Assembly (NCBI GenBank): GCA_031472005.1
Contig: PZJY01000005.1
Location: forward strand, 806,001-870,000
Source of the DNA: Tetracladium setigerum
Lineage: Eukaryota > Ascomycota > Leotiomycetes > Helotiales
Direction of reading: 5' to 3'
DNA: 64,000 bases
Shown here: piece after piece, positions 41,751 through 52,002 of the stretch
Numbering within the stretch: the first letter of the stretch is position 1
How the letters are laid out: the number at the start of each line of letters is the position of its first letter
The notes under the pieces: model-generated
What the model saw: the letters and a program-made list of their open reading frames with translations, nothing else
The model's database searches: none
Told to the model about the DNA's origin: nothing
Made by a program: the position numbers and the translations under genes

Positions 41751-42410
41751 TCATGGTTCAATATTCCCAACAGCTTCAGACTTAATACCTAGTACTTTCT
41801 TAACAGCAGGGCGTAATTTTAATGTATTCAACCAAGTATGAACATTGGGAAAGTCTTTCTCCAAATCAATAGCGTCTCCTGTCACCCATGGAATAATCTC
41901 AAACCAGGGGAGAAACGCGAGATCCGCAAAGCTGTATTTGTCGTTCACCAAGAACTTGTGTCCTTGCAGGACACCATCCAAGACACCCGTAACCCTGCGA
42001 ATTTCGCTGATGTAGCGATCCAAAGCGCTCTGAAGTTGCTCTTTGTGGTGGATTTTAAACCATACAGCCTGGCCAAAGTACGGGCCTTGACCCGACGCTT
42101 GGAAATGGAGCCACTGCTTTGCTTGATAATACTCTGTCGTACCAGGTTTGAAGCTGATGTCTCTCTTCTTGTCGTATGTCTCCACCATATATTCAATGAT
42201 TGCTCCGGACTCCCACAGAGTGAGTCCAGTATTTGGATCCTCGATGGCGGGAACTCTGCCGTTGGGATTGACTTTTTCGTAATCGGGTTGTTTCATTGCC
42301 GGAAATTCTAGCAACTTGATTATGTAGGGGATATTTAGTTCTTCCAGAACCATAACAACCTTTTTGGGGTTGGGACCGGCGTGGTGGCCATAAAGGGTAA
42401 TCGGCTTCAT
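41751..42410 (-). CDS. Glutathione S-transferase (fungal Ure2p/GTT-like)
   Basis: 219 residues, single exon. N-terminal thioredoxin fold: ITLYGHHAGPNPKKVVMVLEE, then VNPNGRVPAIEDP (cis-Pro) and LTLWESGAIIEYM with the Glu-Ser that binds the glutathione gamma-glutamyl group. C-terminal helical domain with QWLHFQASGQGPYFGQA and the N-capping motif YSFADLAFLPW. The layout matches Ure2p-like GSTs used in detoxification. A Ser or Asn near position 12-14 is the likely activator. Intact. Its neighbours (SDR, NmrA-like) suggest a stress or xenobiotic context, but no cluster is proven. Confidence 0.92.
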   Translation of the reverse strand: MKPITLYGHHAGPNPKKVVMVLEELNIPYIIKLLEFPAMKQPDYEKVNPNGRVPAIEDPNTGLTLWESGAIIEYMVETYDKKRDISFKPGTTEYYQAKQWLHFQASGQGPYFGQAVWFKIHHKEQLQSALDRYISEIRRVTGVLDGVLQGHKFLVNDKYSFADLAFLPWFEIIPWVTGDAIDLEKDFPNVHTWLNTLKLRPAVKKVLGIKSEAVGNIEP

Positions 42411-43796
42411 GATATTGTTGGCGGGCAGGAGGATAATCGAGTGTATAACAAAAACAACGATGGTGGGACGGCAAGTGAACTTAAATATTCGAATTCACTC
42501 CAAACCCCATTTCGCCCATACCTCTCATGTTCGACATCGCAGGGCCGATAAAAGGCCGAATGCCTTTAAAGATCTGCTAGTTAGTCAGATTAGTCGCTGT
42601 CGGCACTTCGGTCTTTCGCTTCGTATAATGACCGAAGGGGATATCTATCAGAACGTTATGGAAACTACGTAGTGCCTGTTATGAAAGTGCCATCCTTATC
42701 TTGCTCCTCTCAACCCTCCCGTAACTACCCCAGTTCTCAGACGGGAACAGATCTGGGCTAGCCTCCTTCTGAAAATCCGTTCCGCAGAGACTTTTGTTCC
42801 CGATGCAATTCAGTTCACCAAGCAGGGTGGTACTATATAAAAGTCTTAACTAGTGCCAAGAGAGGGTATGCAATGACTTGGATGAACAAAGTGAGCATGT
42901 GAGGACTTGGAGCACAAATTTTCTCGTTGTGGCGAAGGTGGAAGAGAGGCAACTAAACGACACACACATTTGCCTGTGGAGACTGGTCTTGGGATTCTGT
43001 AGCCTAGCGGCACTAGAATTTTGCTAGGAAAATTAAGCGAGCGTCGAGCGAGTCGAGTTTTTGAGAGTAAATATGCTGAGCGTTGGGGCAATTAGTTATA
43101 ATCCAGATCGGGCTTCGTTGTCTGGAAGCTTCCGGTCTATGAAAAACATTTTCTGCAACGCAAGGAAAGGGAATAGACATGTTTATTGTGGCTTCTTAGT
43201 AACACGTATCTAATCCATGACTCTTTCGACTTTTCGACCTTTTTCGACGTTTTTTTTTTCAGAAATTTTAGGAAGTCGAGAGCTCCGAAAAAGTTGAAAA
43301 GGCTGAAAAGTCTAGGAGAAAATCGAATAGGCGGAGAATCAAACAAGTTGAAAAGTTAAAAAAAAAAAAAAAATTGTCGACAATGTCGAAAAGTTGAGAA
43401 GTTTACAACGTTTTCACATTGTTGCCGACTAAAGGACTCTACCGATGATGATCGTAGATTGTGTTTCTAACGTCCAGCCGTACTGAACGGGTGGGAAATA
43501 TCACTTACGGTGCGGTTGGCTTCGTTTGTTTTGTCTATAAGGTTGATTTCGGTTTGGCTGGTAGTACGTTCTGCTTATTCTCTAAACATGGAACTTTACC
43601 TTTATTTTTGTTGTTGCATTTGTTGCAGTCGTATTTGTGATTCAGAGAGGAATTGCTACCTAATGCACGAAGGGAATGCAGGGACTATAGTCATTGAGGA
43701 AATGGAAGAACGAGGAGATTATAATTTACTTTCATTGCTGCCCTCACCAAAAACCTCTAGCGACCAGCAAAAACCATTTTTATTGATGCCTTCTGC
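42411..43796. other. Gene-poor region with purine/pyrimidine inverted repeat
   Basis: About 1.4 kb without a supported gene. Between 43220 and 43420 the plus strand switches from TTTCGAC-rich (CGACTTTTCGACC) to GTCGAAAAGTTGA-rich. The two arms are imperfect reverse complements around a poly-T and a poly-A(16) tract, so a long imperfect hairpin is possible. Downstream side of the inverted micro-exon gene. Confidence 0.55.
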
Positions 43797-43814
43797 AAAA
43801 ATCGTATGAATCCT

Positions 43815-45813
43815 TCAAACCTCCTGGTTATGCATCTCCATAAACTCATTGAGTTCTCGTTGGGTGCGTTTCTTTTCATTGATTGCAATTGCAGCAGTAT
43901 CTTTCGCACGTTTCGCCGCCAACTGCAATATTTCAAGCTGCATTTTCAACTCAGGTGTGAGGACAAGGCAGTAGTTCTTTGACTTGTTATCATGCTTAAA
44001 ATAACTTAATAGAGTTCAAAGTATATTTCTGAGTATCAAACTTGAAAACTAACCTTTGGCTTTTCTTTCGGAAGGACAATATAATTCCCAGACAATTGCG
44101 AAAGAAATCTTTCATTTGTGCTGGGGACTCGTCCGCCGCGAACACCCTATTCAATCATGTTTGCATCAGATCTCCACAAAAAAATCCAAACATTACAGCG
44201 AGCAACAAACCAAAGTCGTGATGGATATATTTGGGGGAAGAAGAGCCCATCATCACTTCGGACTCCTCCTAGAGGCCTGGCGCCACCTCAGACCTGGCAC
44301 GACTTTACGTATGGCACCTGAAGTAGTACCAGATCCCGCCCCAAGAGGAACAAAGGTAATGAAAGATGATTTGGCTTGGGGAAGAAGTTCTTTCATGGAC
44401 CAGAAATCTTGAGCCTCAGGCAGGAACTTTCCCGATCTGAGCCTACCACAGCATAAATAATCCCCGTTCAATTAAACAGAAATTATCGCTGGACGTCTAC
44501 AAAACATAAAAAAAAGCACAGAAATGAAAATGTAAAGACAGGACTTACCCCACGTCCTCCACGGCCTCCGCGGCCACTGCCTCGTCCTCTTCCTCCGCCG
44601 TTGCTGCCGTTGCTGCTGTTGCGGCTGCTGTTGCCGGTGATGACATCTCTAGAGCATAAAAGTTAGCAGTTTATCTTGTGGTTCAATGTGGCAATGACGA
44701 TACATGATTGTGCAGCCAGCAACGAGAAGCGAGGGATGCATCCAAGACCAACTGAGGAAGAAAATAAAAGACTTACTCCATGGCAGACAGAGTTGGCGAT
44801 GAGCGCTATATAAATGTTAGCAAATGTTCAACAACAATTTCAAATTGAGAACACGAGAGCAGCAACTGGCATAGTCGACAGCTGTGGCAAAGAGACGATA
44901 TCAACAATGCTGTGGTCCCAATCTGAAAAGGTTCAAAATGTGTATCTGCAACCACAGAGCTACGACAGTGTCAAGCAGATAATGAAAGTGGATTGAAGTC
45001 GCACAGAGACGCTGGAGACTCGCAGACGATGCATCCGAATCCACGCCGATTGAGGAAGGGAACGAGTCTGTTTGGGTGGGGTGATGGCTGGAACAGAAAG
45101 AGGAGTAGGCAACTTACGCATTGTGACGTCTTTCTAATCACAAGTTAGCAGGTTTCATCTAAAGTTATACGATGTGAGTGAGTGTGCTTGGAATTGGATG
45201 ATGGAGGGGTCCCTGTAGACTTGTGACCAAGAGTGTGCAAGATGCCAATTGAGAATGGGGACGAGTGTGTTCTGATTCGAGCGATGGTCTGAGCGGAAAG
45301 GGATATTGGTAGCTTACGAATTTTTTCAACTGTCTGTGAATGTAAGTCAGCGAATGTCATCTCAAAACCATTGATGCGAGAAAGGGTGATTAAGAGTGGA
45401 TTTGGTCGTGCAAGGCCGCGACACATAATGCCCAACGACAGTGACTGAATCGGAACCATTGCAGCGACTTGCTTGCAAATTGGAAATAGCATCGAAACAG
45501 CCGATGGATTTAGGAGAATGCTATTGTATCTGATGCTAGGGAAATGGGGACAGCAAAGCAAGGGGAGGGGACTTACTGTATGGGATCTCGGCCTGGGGAG
45601 AAAGTAAGGAAGAAGAGGAAAAGGAAGAGGAAGAGGAAGAGGAAGAGGAAGAGGAAGAGGAAGAGGAAGAGGAAGAGGAAGAGGAAGAGGAAGAGGAAGA
45701 GGAAGAGGAAGAGGAAGAAACTGAGAGTAAGTCTGTAGCCAAGGTGCTACCCCAAAATGGCAAAGCAAACTGAACAGTGTGTGCCTGCCTCCAGTATCTT
45801 GCCAAGAAAACAT
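43815..45813 (-). CDS. Micro-exon RGG-rich family protein, copy B
   Basis: Same exon order as copy A in the opposite orientation. Clear exons: 44805-44777 (29 nt, RSSPTLSAME), 44648-44549 (RGG exon: NSSRNSSNGSNGGGRGRGSG), 44146-44054 (GVRGGRVPSTNERFLSQLSG) and 43994-43815 (YCLVLTPELKMQLEIL to stop). Upstream are 16 nt exons (for example 45592-45577, between CCAG and GTAAGT) and a 5' exon ending CHFG with a weak GTAGCA donor. The phase of two micro-exons is ambiguous. The 5' ATG at 45813 opens MFSWQDTGGRHTL, comparable to copy A's MLLYTGGRHIL. An Ala/Glu-rich alternative frame is also open through the RGG exon but stops early in the last exon. Confidence 0.65.
45612..45720 (+). repeat. (GGAAGA)n hexanucleotide microsatellite
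   Basis: About 17 near-perfect units. On the gene strand this is the polypyrimidine tract just before the acceptor of copy B's first 16 nt exon. The same place in copy A has a much shorter irregular TTCCTC tract, so it expanded in copy B. The Lys/Arg and Ser/Leu-Pro ORFs across it are repeat translation. Confidence 0.9.
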
Positions 45814-47453
45814 TTGCAATCGGACTTTCGGAACTCAGAAAAAATACCTAATAATGCTCTGTGAACAAATATTCGACATTAATCATATTACTCGTAGTTC
45901 TAGGATATGTAGGTAAATTACTTCTGATATTTTACTTGTTTTGACGTCGATATTGTGACTTGTGACCCCCTGCTCCGCCCGGTATGAAGAAGTTCATTAT
46001 GTTGTGGTGTATTCCAACCAACTTGGTGATGATTTAAGTCGATAAGAATGTTAGACAACTAGTATTGATACGGACCATCATACGCATTCGAGATAAGAAG
46101 ATCGGATGTTGAGATCTGCAGTTAGACATTGCCTCGCAACCCAACAAGACAAATCACAACACTCGAACTGATTAATGTAAAGAAAAGTCACAAGTCAACC
46201 CAATTCAGTAGAGTACCATGCAAATTAAAACACAAAAAACCGATTCATTACACAAATTACGGTGCGTGTTAATGGTGGTTCCACTTATGGGAGCTAATGC
46301 TCTCCAGTATGTCGCTCCTCCCCTCTCAACCCACCTCGCAATCGTGTGTAAAATACCTAGGTGAATGTGCGAAGAGGTAGCAGTAGATCGCTTGGCCATA
46401 AATCAACTCGTAAATTGACAAATATAACGTTGAGGAAGTGATGTCTTCTTCGATCTGGAGCATAGACACCTGCCAGGGCTGGTTGTCGTCAGAGAATCGA
46501 TGATCGCAAGGTGTTAGTTATGCAGATCTCCCCGTCGAGGTTTGGGGTTTCAAAGGGTACCTGGCACAGCAACGACTATAACGATTTGTCAAATCGGCTC
46601 CGGCATGTTTCAACAAGCGAGGCCGTAGGATTAAGTCCTTAGATGCAAATATTGGAAGGGGTCCGTAAATCGCTTCCAAAGTAAACGAGGGTTTTCTGAA
46701 CTATTGCCCCTCTTATCCCCTTCACCGTGGTTGATGGAGGAGGGGCAACCATCAGACATCGAGCGATTGCTCAAGACGTTGGCTCGCAGCTCAAGCAGGG
46801 CAGGCAAGGAATAAGTCACGCAAGAACACCCCTAGGGACATTGGTGAGGAAACCAACATCGGCCATCTTCTGCCCGCGCCGCACCCTCGCTCCCTCTTTG
46901 GAGGAGTACCAAGAACCAAGTAGCATACGAGAACCAGCATTCCCATCAATTAGGCAATCAGGCAGAATGCAAACAGGTCCAAGCCGCATGATCCTTTTCC
47001 TTGGCATGTTCAAAATGTTGATGTTGTTTGTAACCGTCTGCAGCAAATTTGCGACCTTTTCTGTCGCCAAGAATTTGGCGCCCCATCTCACGAGGGACTT
47101 ACCCAATCAGTGCCTCTCGGAACCGGAACTAATCCACAATTCATAGTCAAAATAATTGTGCTTAATTAACAACAATTGAAATATCTTGGATTGTTGGATG
47201 ACACATTGTGGAGGTTTGGATATGCATCTCAACATGATTGAAAATGAGGCATTCCTTTTCGTTACAAAGCAATGCATTTGGTGATGTGTTCGAGGAGCAA
47301 ATCGGGGTATAAGAAGGTGTTGTTCTCGAGGTTGATTGTTCGAATGGTCAGCATCAGACTCCAACAACTTCTCAAGAACCCACCTTCAAGACTTCATTCT
47401 CTCAGCTTCTTCAAATTAGAATAGATCCCCATCCAGCCGTTACTACATTAATC
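45814..47453. other. Upstream of copy B and of the FMN-reductase gene; unassigned
   Basis: About 1.6 kb. Similarity to copy A's upstream ends near 45850. Two overlapping ORFs at 46.7-47.1 kb (plus 46727-47146, minus 46816-47106) look mildly protein-like (GAKFLATEKVANLL on the minus side) but have no ATG or motif that I trust. Possibly a gene relic. Confidence 0.35.
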
Positions 47454-48163
47454 ATGGCCTCAATCGCCCCCAAAAAGATCGCTATCATCCAGTCCAGCAC
47501 TCGAGCCATTCGAGTTGGACCACACGTCACCCAGCTGGTCGAAGACTTGATCAAAGCATCGCCTTCCTACGCTTCTGTTGAGCTCACCGTCATCGATGTT
47601 GCCGAGTTCAAACTTCCAGTGTTCGATGAGAAGGTCACTCCTGCGATGGTTCCAACATACGCCCAATTTGAGCACGAACACTCCAAGAAATGGTCGGCTG
47701 CCATCTCGCCATTCGACGGATACATTTGGATCACCCCTGAGGTGCGTCTTCTCCGAACTTCCTAGTGGGACACAACTAATTTCTCCAGTATAACCTAGGT
47801 GTTCCAGGTGGTGTTAAGAATGCGATCGACTTCCTCTACAATGAGTGGATCGGTAAACCAATTGCCATCTTCTCCTATGGCATCCAAGGCGGAAGCAACG
47901 CAAGCTTCAACTTGAAGCGAACTTTCGAAGGGATGAAGTTGAGAGTTGTGCCAACTCGGCCACGCTTGACCTTTGTTGGCGGGGGGTATGGTGCTGATAC
48001 TCAGGGAGCCCTGATAACCGGTACTCTGGGAGAGGAGAGTAAGAAGGCGTGGGCTGAAGACAAAACAGTTGGAAAGGCCTTCGAGGAATTGGTTGAACTT
48101 TTGAACGATCCCGAGAAGAAAGGGACAGAGGCTGACTTTGATGTGACTCTGTACACCAAATAA
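47454..48163 (+). CDS. NAD(P)H-dependent FMN reductase-like flavoprotein
   Basis: 220 residues from exons 47454-47741 and 47789-48163; intron 47742-47788 (GTGCGT..CCAG). Flavodoxin-like fold: KKIAIIQSSTRAIRVGPHVT (the SxR phosphate loop), then FDGYIWITPEYNLGVPGGVKNAIDFL with the conserved P-E-Y-N and G-K-P motifs. These bind FMN and dimerise in the NADPH-dependent FMN/azo/chromate reductase family. KPIAIFSYGIQGG follows. Reduces flavin or quinones in the cytosol. Intact; ATG 47454 gives a normal N-terminus. Confidence 0.9.
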
Positions 48164-49124
48164 GCTGCGGAGAGCGAATAATTAATACAGATGACGAGAA
48201 GATATGGAAGGATTGAAGAGGGTAGCGTGATAGCGTCGAGCAATTTGAGACAGACTTTTTCGTGTTACTCAAAGTCGAACGGCGACTCCGTATGCTTGAC
48301 TGCGCTTGAACAACAGCCATAAAAACAGAATAACATGAGAAAAGGATTGACATAAGCGGGCGCAGACTAGATATTTCCACTGGTACACCACTTAAATCAT
48401 GTTTTGATATATTTCCAACGAAGTGTTCCGTGTCTTGACGGAGGCTTGCAGCCAAGAATTGAGCGAGAAGCCGAGGGAGAGTGAAATGGGCTCAGAACAA
48501 GTTTCACAATCACATCGAAAAGCAAGAACATCGCAATAATGCATGCAGTACTGTATTGGCTTCAAGTAACAGATGGAAGGTTGAGGAGGATTCAAAGATC
48601 TTACTTTAATAAGCTCAGCCGAATTAGTGCAGATTTAACCTTGTCACGTGATAATAGTCTTGGCTGCGCTAAGAAGCGAAAACCCACAACAGGTGTGAAG
48701 CCCAAAATTTCTTCAATCTTTTTTGACGCCGACCAAATCTTCACGACAACCAACGACAACGATTGTACTGGTGATATTTCGACTCATCAGGTTAGTACGC
48801 ATCCAATATTCAATTCAAGGCGGCCTTCGATGCGCGTGGAATCATACACAATAAGGCGATTGAGGAAGGAAGGTTGAGGAGTGTCGCTCGAGGATGATCA
48901 AATCGCGAAGGACGCAGTTCAAGTCACGAACATCTGCGAATTGCGCCAGCAAACTTCTGCCAACCGATTGAGCACATCTCTATGGACCTTCCTGCCATCT
49001 GCGAATCGATCTCGTTGTTGGAATGATTCTTCACGTCCAAGGCCCCGTATCCCCCTCTCCAGCCATCTCCCACAATTTGCGAAACCTCAGCTAACTTCTT
49101 TCACATCAACCAGAATCCGCAATC
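48164..49124. other. Upstream region of RPS8
   Basis: 3' end of the flavoprotein gene and the promoter and 5' leader of RPS8. A short ORF (48539-48877) has no motif. The leader near 49050-49120 is CT-rich, as in many ribosomal protein genes. Confidence 0.45.
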
Positions 49125-49807
49125 ATGGGTATCTCAAGAGACTCCAGACATAAGCGCTCCGCCACTGGTGCCAAGCGAGCATATTACCGTGCGTAGTAGA
49201 AAGCCCATATGTCTTTAGACATGTGTTCCAACCTGAATTCAAACTAAGAATTTACACAGGGAAGAAGCGCGCTTTCGAAGCCGGACGACAAGAAGCCAAC
49301 ACCCGTATCGGAGCCAAGAGAATCCATCTTGTCCGTACCCGTGGAGGAAACCGCAAGTTCCGTGCCCTTCGTCTCGAATCCGGTAACTTCTCCTGGGCTT
49401 CCGAGGGTGTCGCCCGCAAGGTCCGTGTTATCGTCGTCGCATACCATCCATCCAACAACGAGTTGGTCCGAACCAACACATTGACCAAGTCCGCCGTCGT
49501 CCAAGTCGATGCCGCTCCTTTCCGTCAATGGTACGAGGCACACTACGGTCAAAACTTGGGCCGCAGACGTCAACAGAAGGCTGGACAAGATATTGCCGAG
49601 CCAGAGAAGAAGTCGAAGTCCGTTGAGAAGAAGCACGCTGCCCGCTTTGCCGCTCAAGGAAAGGTTGACCCAGCATTGGAGAAGCAGTTCGAGGCCGGTC
49701 GTCTTTTCGCTATCATCTCTTCCCGACCAGGACAGAGTGGACGTGTTGATGGTTACATCTTGGAGGGCGAGGAGTTGGCATTCTACCAAAAGGCATTGAG
49801 GAAGTAG
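49125..49807 (+). CDS. rps8: 40S ribosomal protein S8 (eS8)
   Basis: 203 residues: exon 1 49125-49188 (MGISRDSRHKRSATGAKRAY), intron 49189-49259 (GTGCGT..ACAG), exon 2 49260-49807. Near-universal eS8 sequence: KKRAFEAGRQEANTRIG, IHLVRTRGGNRKFRALRLE, SGNFSWASEGVARKVRV, APFRQWYEAHYG, ISSRPGQSGRVDGYILEGEE. A component of the small ribosomal subunit. The early intron after about 20 codons is typical of fungal ribosomal genes. No errors here, which shows the assembly is accurate in this stretch. Confidence 0.98.
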
Positions 49808-50212
49808 ATTCGTCGTTGCTGAGGGTATATGGTTTGGGTGTATTTTTTTGCGGGCTCATGGCACGGAGTTGTTTCTGCAGACTGATGAATCAGATCTACT
49901 GCATGGGAAGCCTATGAATTCAAAAGTAAAATAAACGCAGCCCATTCCAAGACTCTTGATGTATCGAAGTATTTGTTATGTGAAACCGATCTTGTGATTT
50001 TTTTGACCCCGCTTTCAAGCGGTCAGCCTCATGACTTCCACTCAACATCATACCTCACTATCTTCTCCGTCCATAAACCATAGAATTTCTACCGAAGCAT
50101 CTTTGCACCTTTCATTGCTTAACCATTCTCTCGCTCTTTGAACATAACTCCCAAGTTTTATTTTACTTGTCTTATCGCTCTCGAACTTCACGATACCCCA
50201 CCACCCCTCACT
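49808..50212. other. Intergenic, tandem
   Basis: RPS8 3' region and promoter of the BLOC-1-like gene. No gene. Confidence 0.4.
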
Positions 50213-51337
50213 ATGTCAACAGCAGCTTCAAGTTCAACCCACAATCCTCCTCCCTCCCCTTCCCTCTCAACATCTACCTCTCCCTCCATGATCTCGCCCA
50301 CCCTCCCACACTCCCCTGAGACTACCCGCCAAATCGCCGAAGCACGCACCTTCCTCGAAGCCTCCATCTCCAATATTGGCTCAACGCTCGACGCGTCCCT
50401 CAAAACACGCGCTCAAAATCTACACAGCAATAGCAAACAACTCGAGAAACAGCAGAAAGAAGTGGAAAAGGCCACGGAGGGGCTGAGAAAGGAGAACGAG
50501 AAGTTGAGCGCGGTGGCGAGGGATGGCTTAAAGAAGGTCAAGGAGTTGGGGAACGTGCAGAATTGGGCGGAGATGTTGGAGAGAGATTTTTTGGTCTTGC
50601 AAGAGACTGTTAGGTTGGTTAATGGAGATGGGGAGAGTGGCAGCGAGAGTGGGAGTGGAAGTTGGACGGGGAGTGAGATGAGTGAGGATGGGGAGGAAGG
50701 GAGGTTCAAGGACATGGGTGTTTGGCCATTGGAGTTGGATGATGGAGCGCTTGGTGCAGCTGTGGATGAGGTATCTGGTAGCTCCTCGAGGATTGGAGGA
50801 GGATTGGATGTGGGTGAGAGTTCTAAATCCGTGCTGGATCCCACCGCTCAGATGGATATCACCATGGAAAACAGTACACTAGGTCTAGTGGACTCTACAA
50901 ACCAACTGGATGATAAGAGATCTATAGAGCTGCCAGCGGCAGCTGATGACTTGCAATCTGGAGCAGCATTTGCAAAATATGCAGATCTTGACGCAAAAAT
51001 GGCAGAATCATCGATTCCGGTAAATGGTGATGAGCCTGTGTTGGACTCTTCTGGCCATGCGGATAAAGGCAAAGCTGTGGAGGTAACTGAACAGCCAACG
51101 CCATCTCAACTGTTTGAATCTACAACTTTTGTTGATAGCGATGGAGACGTTGAAATGGACGATTCAACTTCTGAAGACAAAGGAAAAGGGAAGGAGAAAG
51201 AAGTTATATCTGATCCGACTAGTGTTATTGTCGCCCAGCAAAATGAGGTCTTGGGAAGCTCATCATCAGGCACAGCTGGATCGGGTACAGATCCATCTTC
51301 TGCCTCTGTCCGTACTTCTTCTTCCGTCATTAGCTGA
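50213..51337 (+). CDS. BLOC-1 subunit 1-like (GCN5L1 family) protein
   Basis: 374 residues, no intron. After a Ser/Pro-rich N-terminus (about 40 residues) comes the GCN5L1 core at about 40-140: RQIAEARTFLEASI, LDASLKTRAQNLHSNSKQLE, a long coiled coil, then GNVQNWAEMLERDFLVLQETV (family signature near D-V-E-N-W). The C-terminal two thirds are acidic, Ser-rich and disordered, a fungal extension absent from the about 125-residue animal protein. BLOC-1 works in endosome and lysosome-related trafficking. The ATG at 50213 is used because upstream open codons lack coding character. Confidence 0.82.
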   Translation: MSTAASSSTHNPPPSPSLSTSTSPSMISPTLPHSPETTRQIAEARTFLEASISNIGSTLDASLKTRAQNLHSNSKQLEKQQKEVEKATEGLRKENEKLSAVARDGLKKVKELGNVQNWAEMLERDFLVLQETVRLVNGDGESGSESGSGSWTGSEMSEDGEEGRFKDMGVWPLELDDGALGAAVDEVSGSSSRIGGGLDVGESSKSVLDPTAQMDITMENSTLGLVDSTNQLDDKRSIELPAAADDLQSGAAFAKYADLDAKMAESSIPVNGDEPVLDSSGHADKGKAVEVTEQPTPSQLFESTTFVDSDGDVEMDDSTSEDKGKGKEKEVISDPTSVIVAQQNEVLGSSSSGTAGSGTDPSSASVRTSSSVIS

Positions 51338-51525
51338 TTAGCGGTCTGATATAATGTTCTGCGTCACATCAACTACAGAACGTTCCTTCTTTCATATTTA
51401 GAGTTACCGGCAGCGATATCTCTACCCGAAATCGGAGACTAGAGAATTCAAATCACGTAGAACGATTTGGAATTAGAAGGCACGAGATCGAGCTACTTTT
51501 CTATTCTTACCGCGGCGACCCTTAA

Positions 51526-52002
51526 GATATCTCCAGACATTCACCAAAAGTCCAAGTCGTCGACATAACCCATGAACTCGCCAAAACAGCTTTACCAATA
51601 TCAACACTCAAACCTCCCAAACCAAAATTTAGAACAGCCCTCAGATCAGCAACCACATCCATTCTTTTAACCCAACCAGATTTGGAGCCGAACATCATCT
51701 TCCCACTTCTGCATTCAGCAATGTTAAGAAGTATCACAACAATATTGGCCCTCGCAGTCTCAGTCTTCATAATCCACTCGAATCACCCAATCTGGTTTCA
51801 TGCCTTCACATTTTCGATCATGGCAATGGGTATCCGTTGTGTATATCTCGCTCTGATAAACGCAGGCATTCAGCAGCAGCACCACACTCCGAAGTTTGTG
51901 CTGAGGAAAGCGTCTACATTTCCGGTGGATAGGAGGATTTCTGTGATGGAAGCGGAGGGAATTGAGGTTTATAAAGTCAGAAAGAGGGCGAATACTCACT
52001 GA
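51526..52002 (+). CDS. Hypothetical open stretch with two hydrophobic segments, no clear start
   Basis: After a TAA at 51523, an open frame runs 158 codons (VVDITHELAKTALPI, LHSAMLRSITTILALAVSVF, HPIWFHAFTFSIMAMG, HHTPKFVLRKAS, ending KRANTH). The first ATG is at about 51721, leaving about 93 residues. Protein-like composition with two likely membrane segments, but no family recognised. It may be the last exon of a gene whose start is not visible, or the antisense of one. Confidence 0.35.
   Translation, partial: DISRHSPKVQVVDITHELAKTALPISTLKPPKPKFRTALRSATTSILLTQPDLEPNIIFPLLHSAMLRSITTILALAVSVFIIHSNHPIWFHAFTFSIMAMGIRCVYLALINAGIQQQHHTPKFVLRKASTFPVDRRISVMEAEGIEVYKVRKRANTH

Noticed and set aside
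44549..44648. Ala/Glu-rich alternative frame of the copy B RGG exon
   Set aside because: Open here, but the equivalent frame of copy A stops in the next exon, and in copy B it stops early in the last exon. The RGG frame is conserved in both.
45145..45819. 224-codon minus ORF with Leu-Pro repeats, and a 64-codon Lys/Arg plus ORF
   Set aside because: Both read through the hexanucleotide tract and introns of copy B; the copy A comparison supports spliced exons instead.
46727..47146. Overlapping plus and minus ORFs
   Set aside because: No ATG or motif on the minus side and no family features on the plus side; left as unassigned.
49244..49789. 181-codon ORF antisense to RPS8
   Set aside because: It overlaps a certain ribosomal protein gene and has no motif; a codon-bias shadow.
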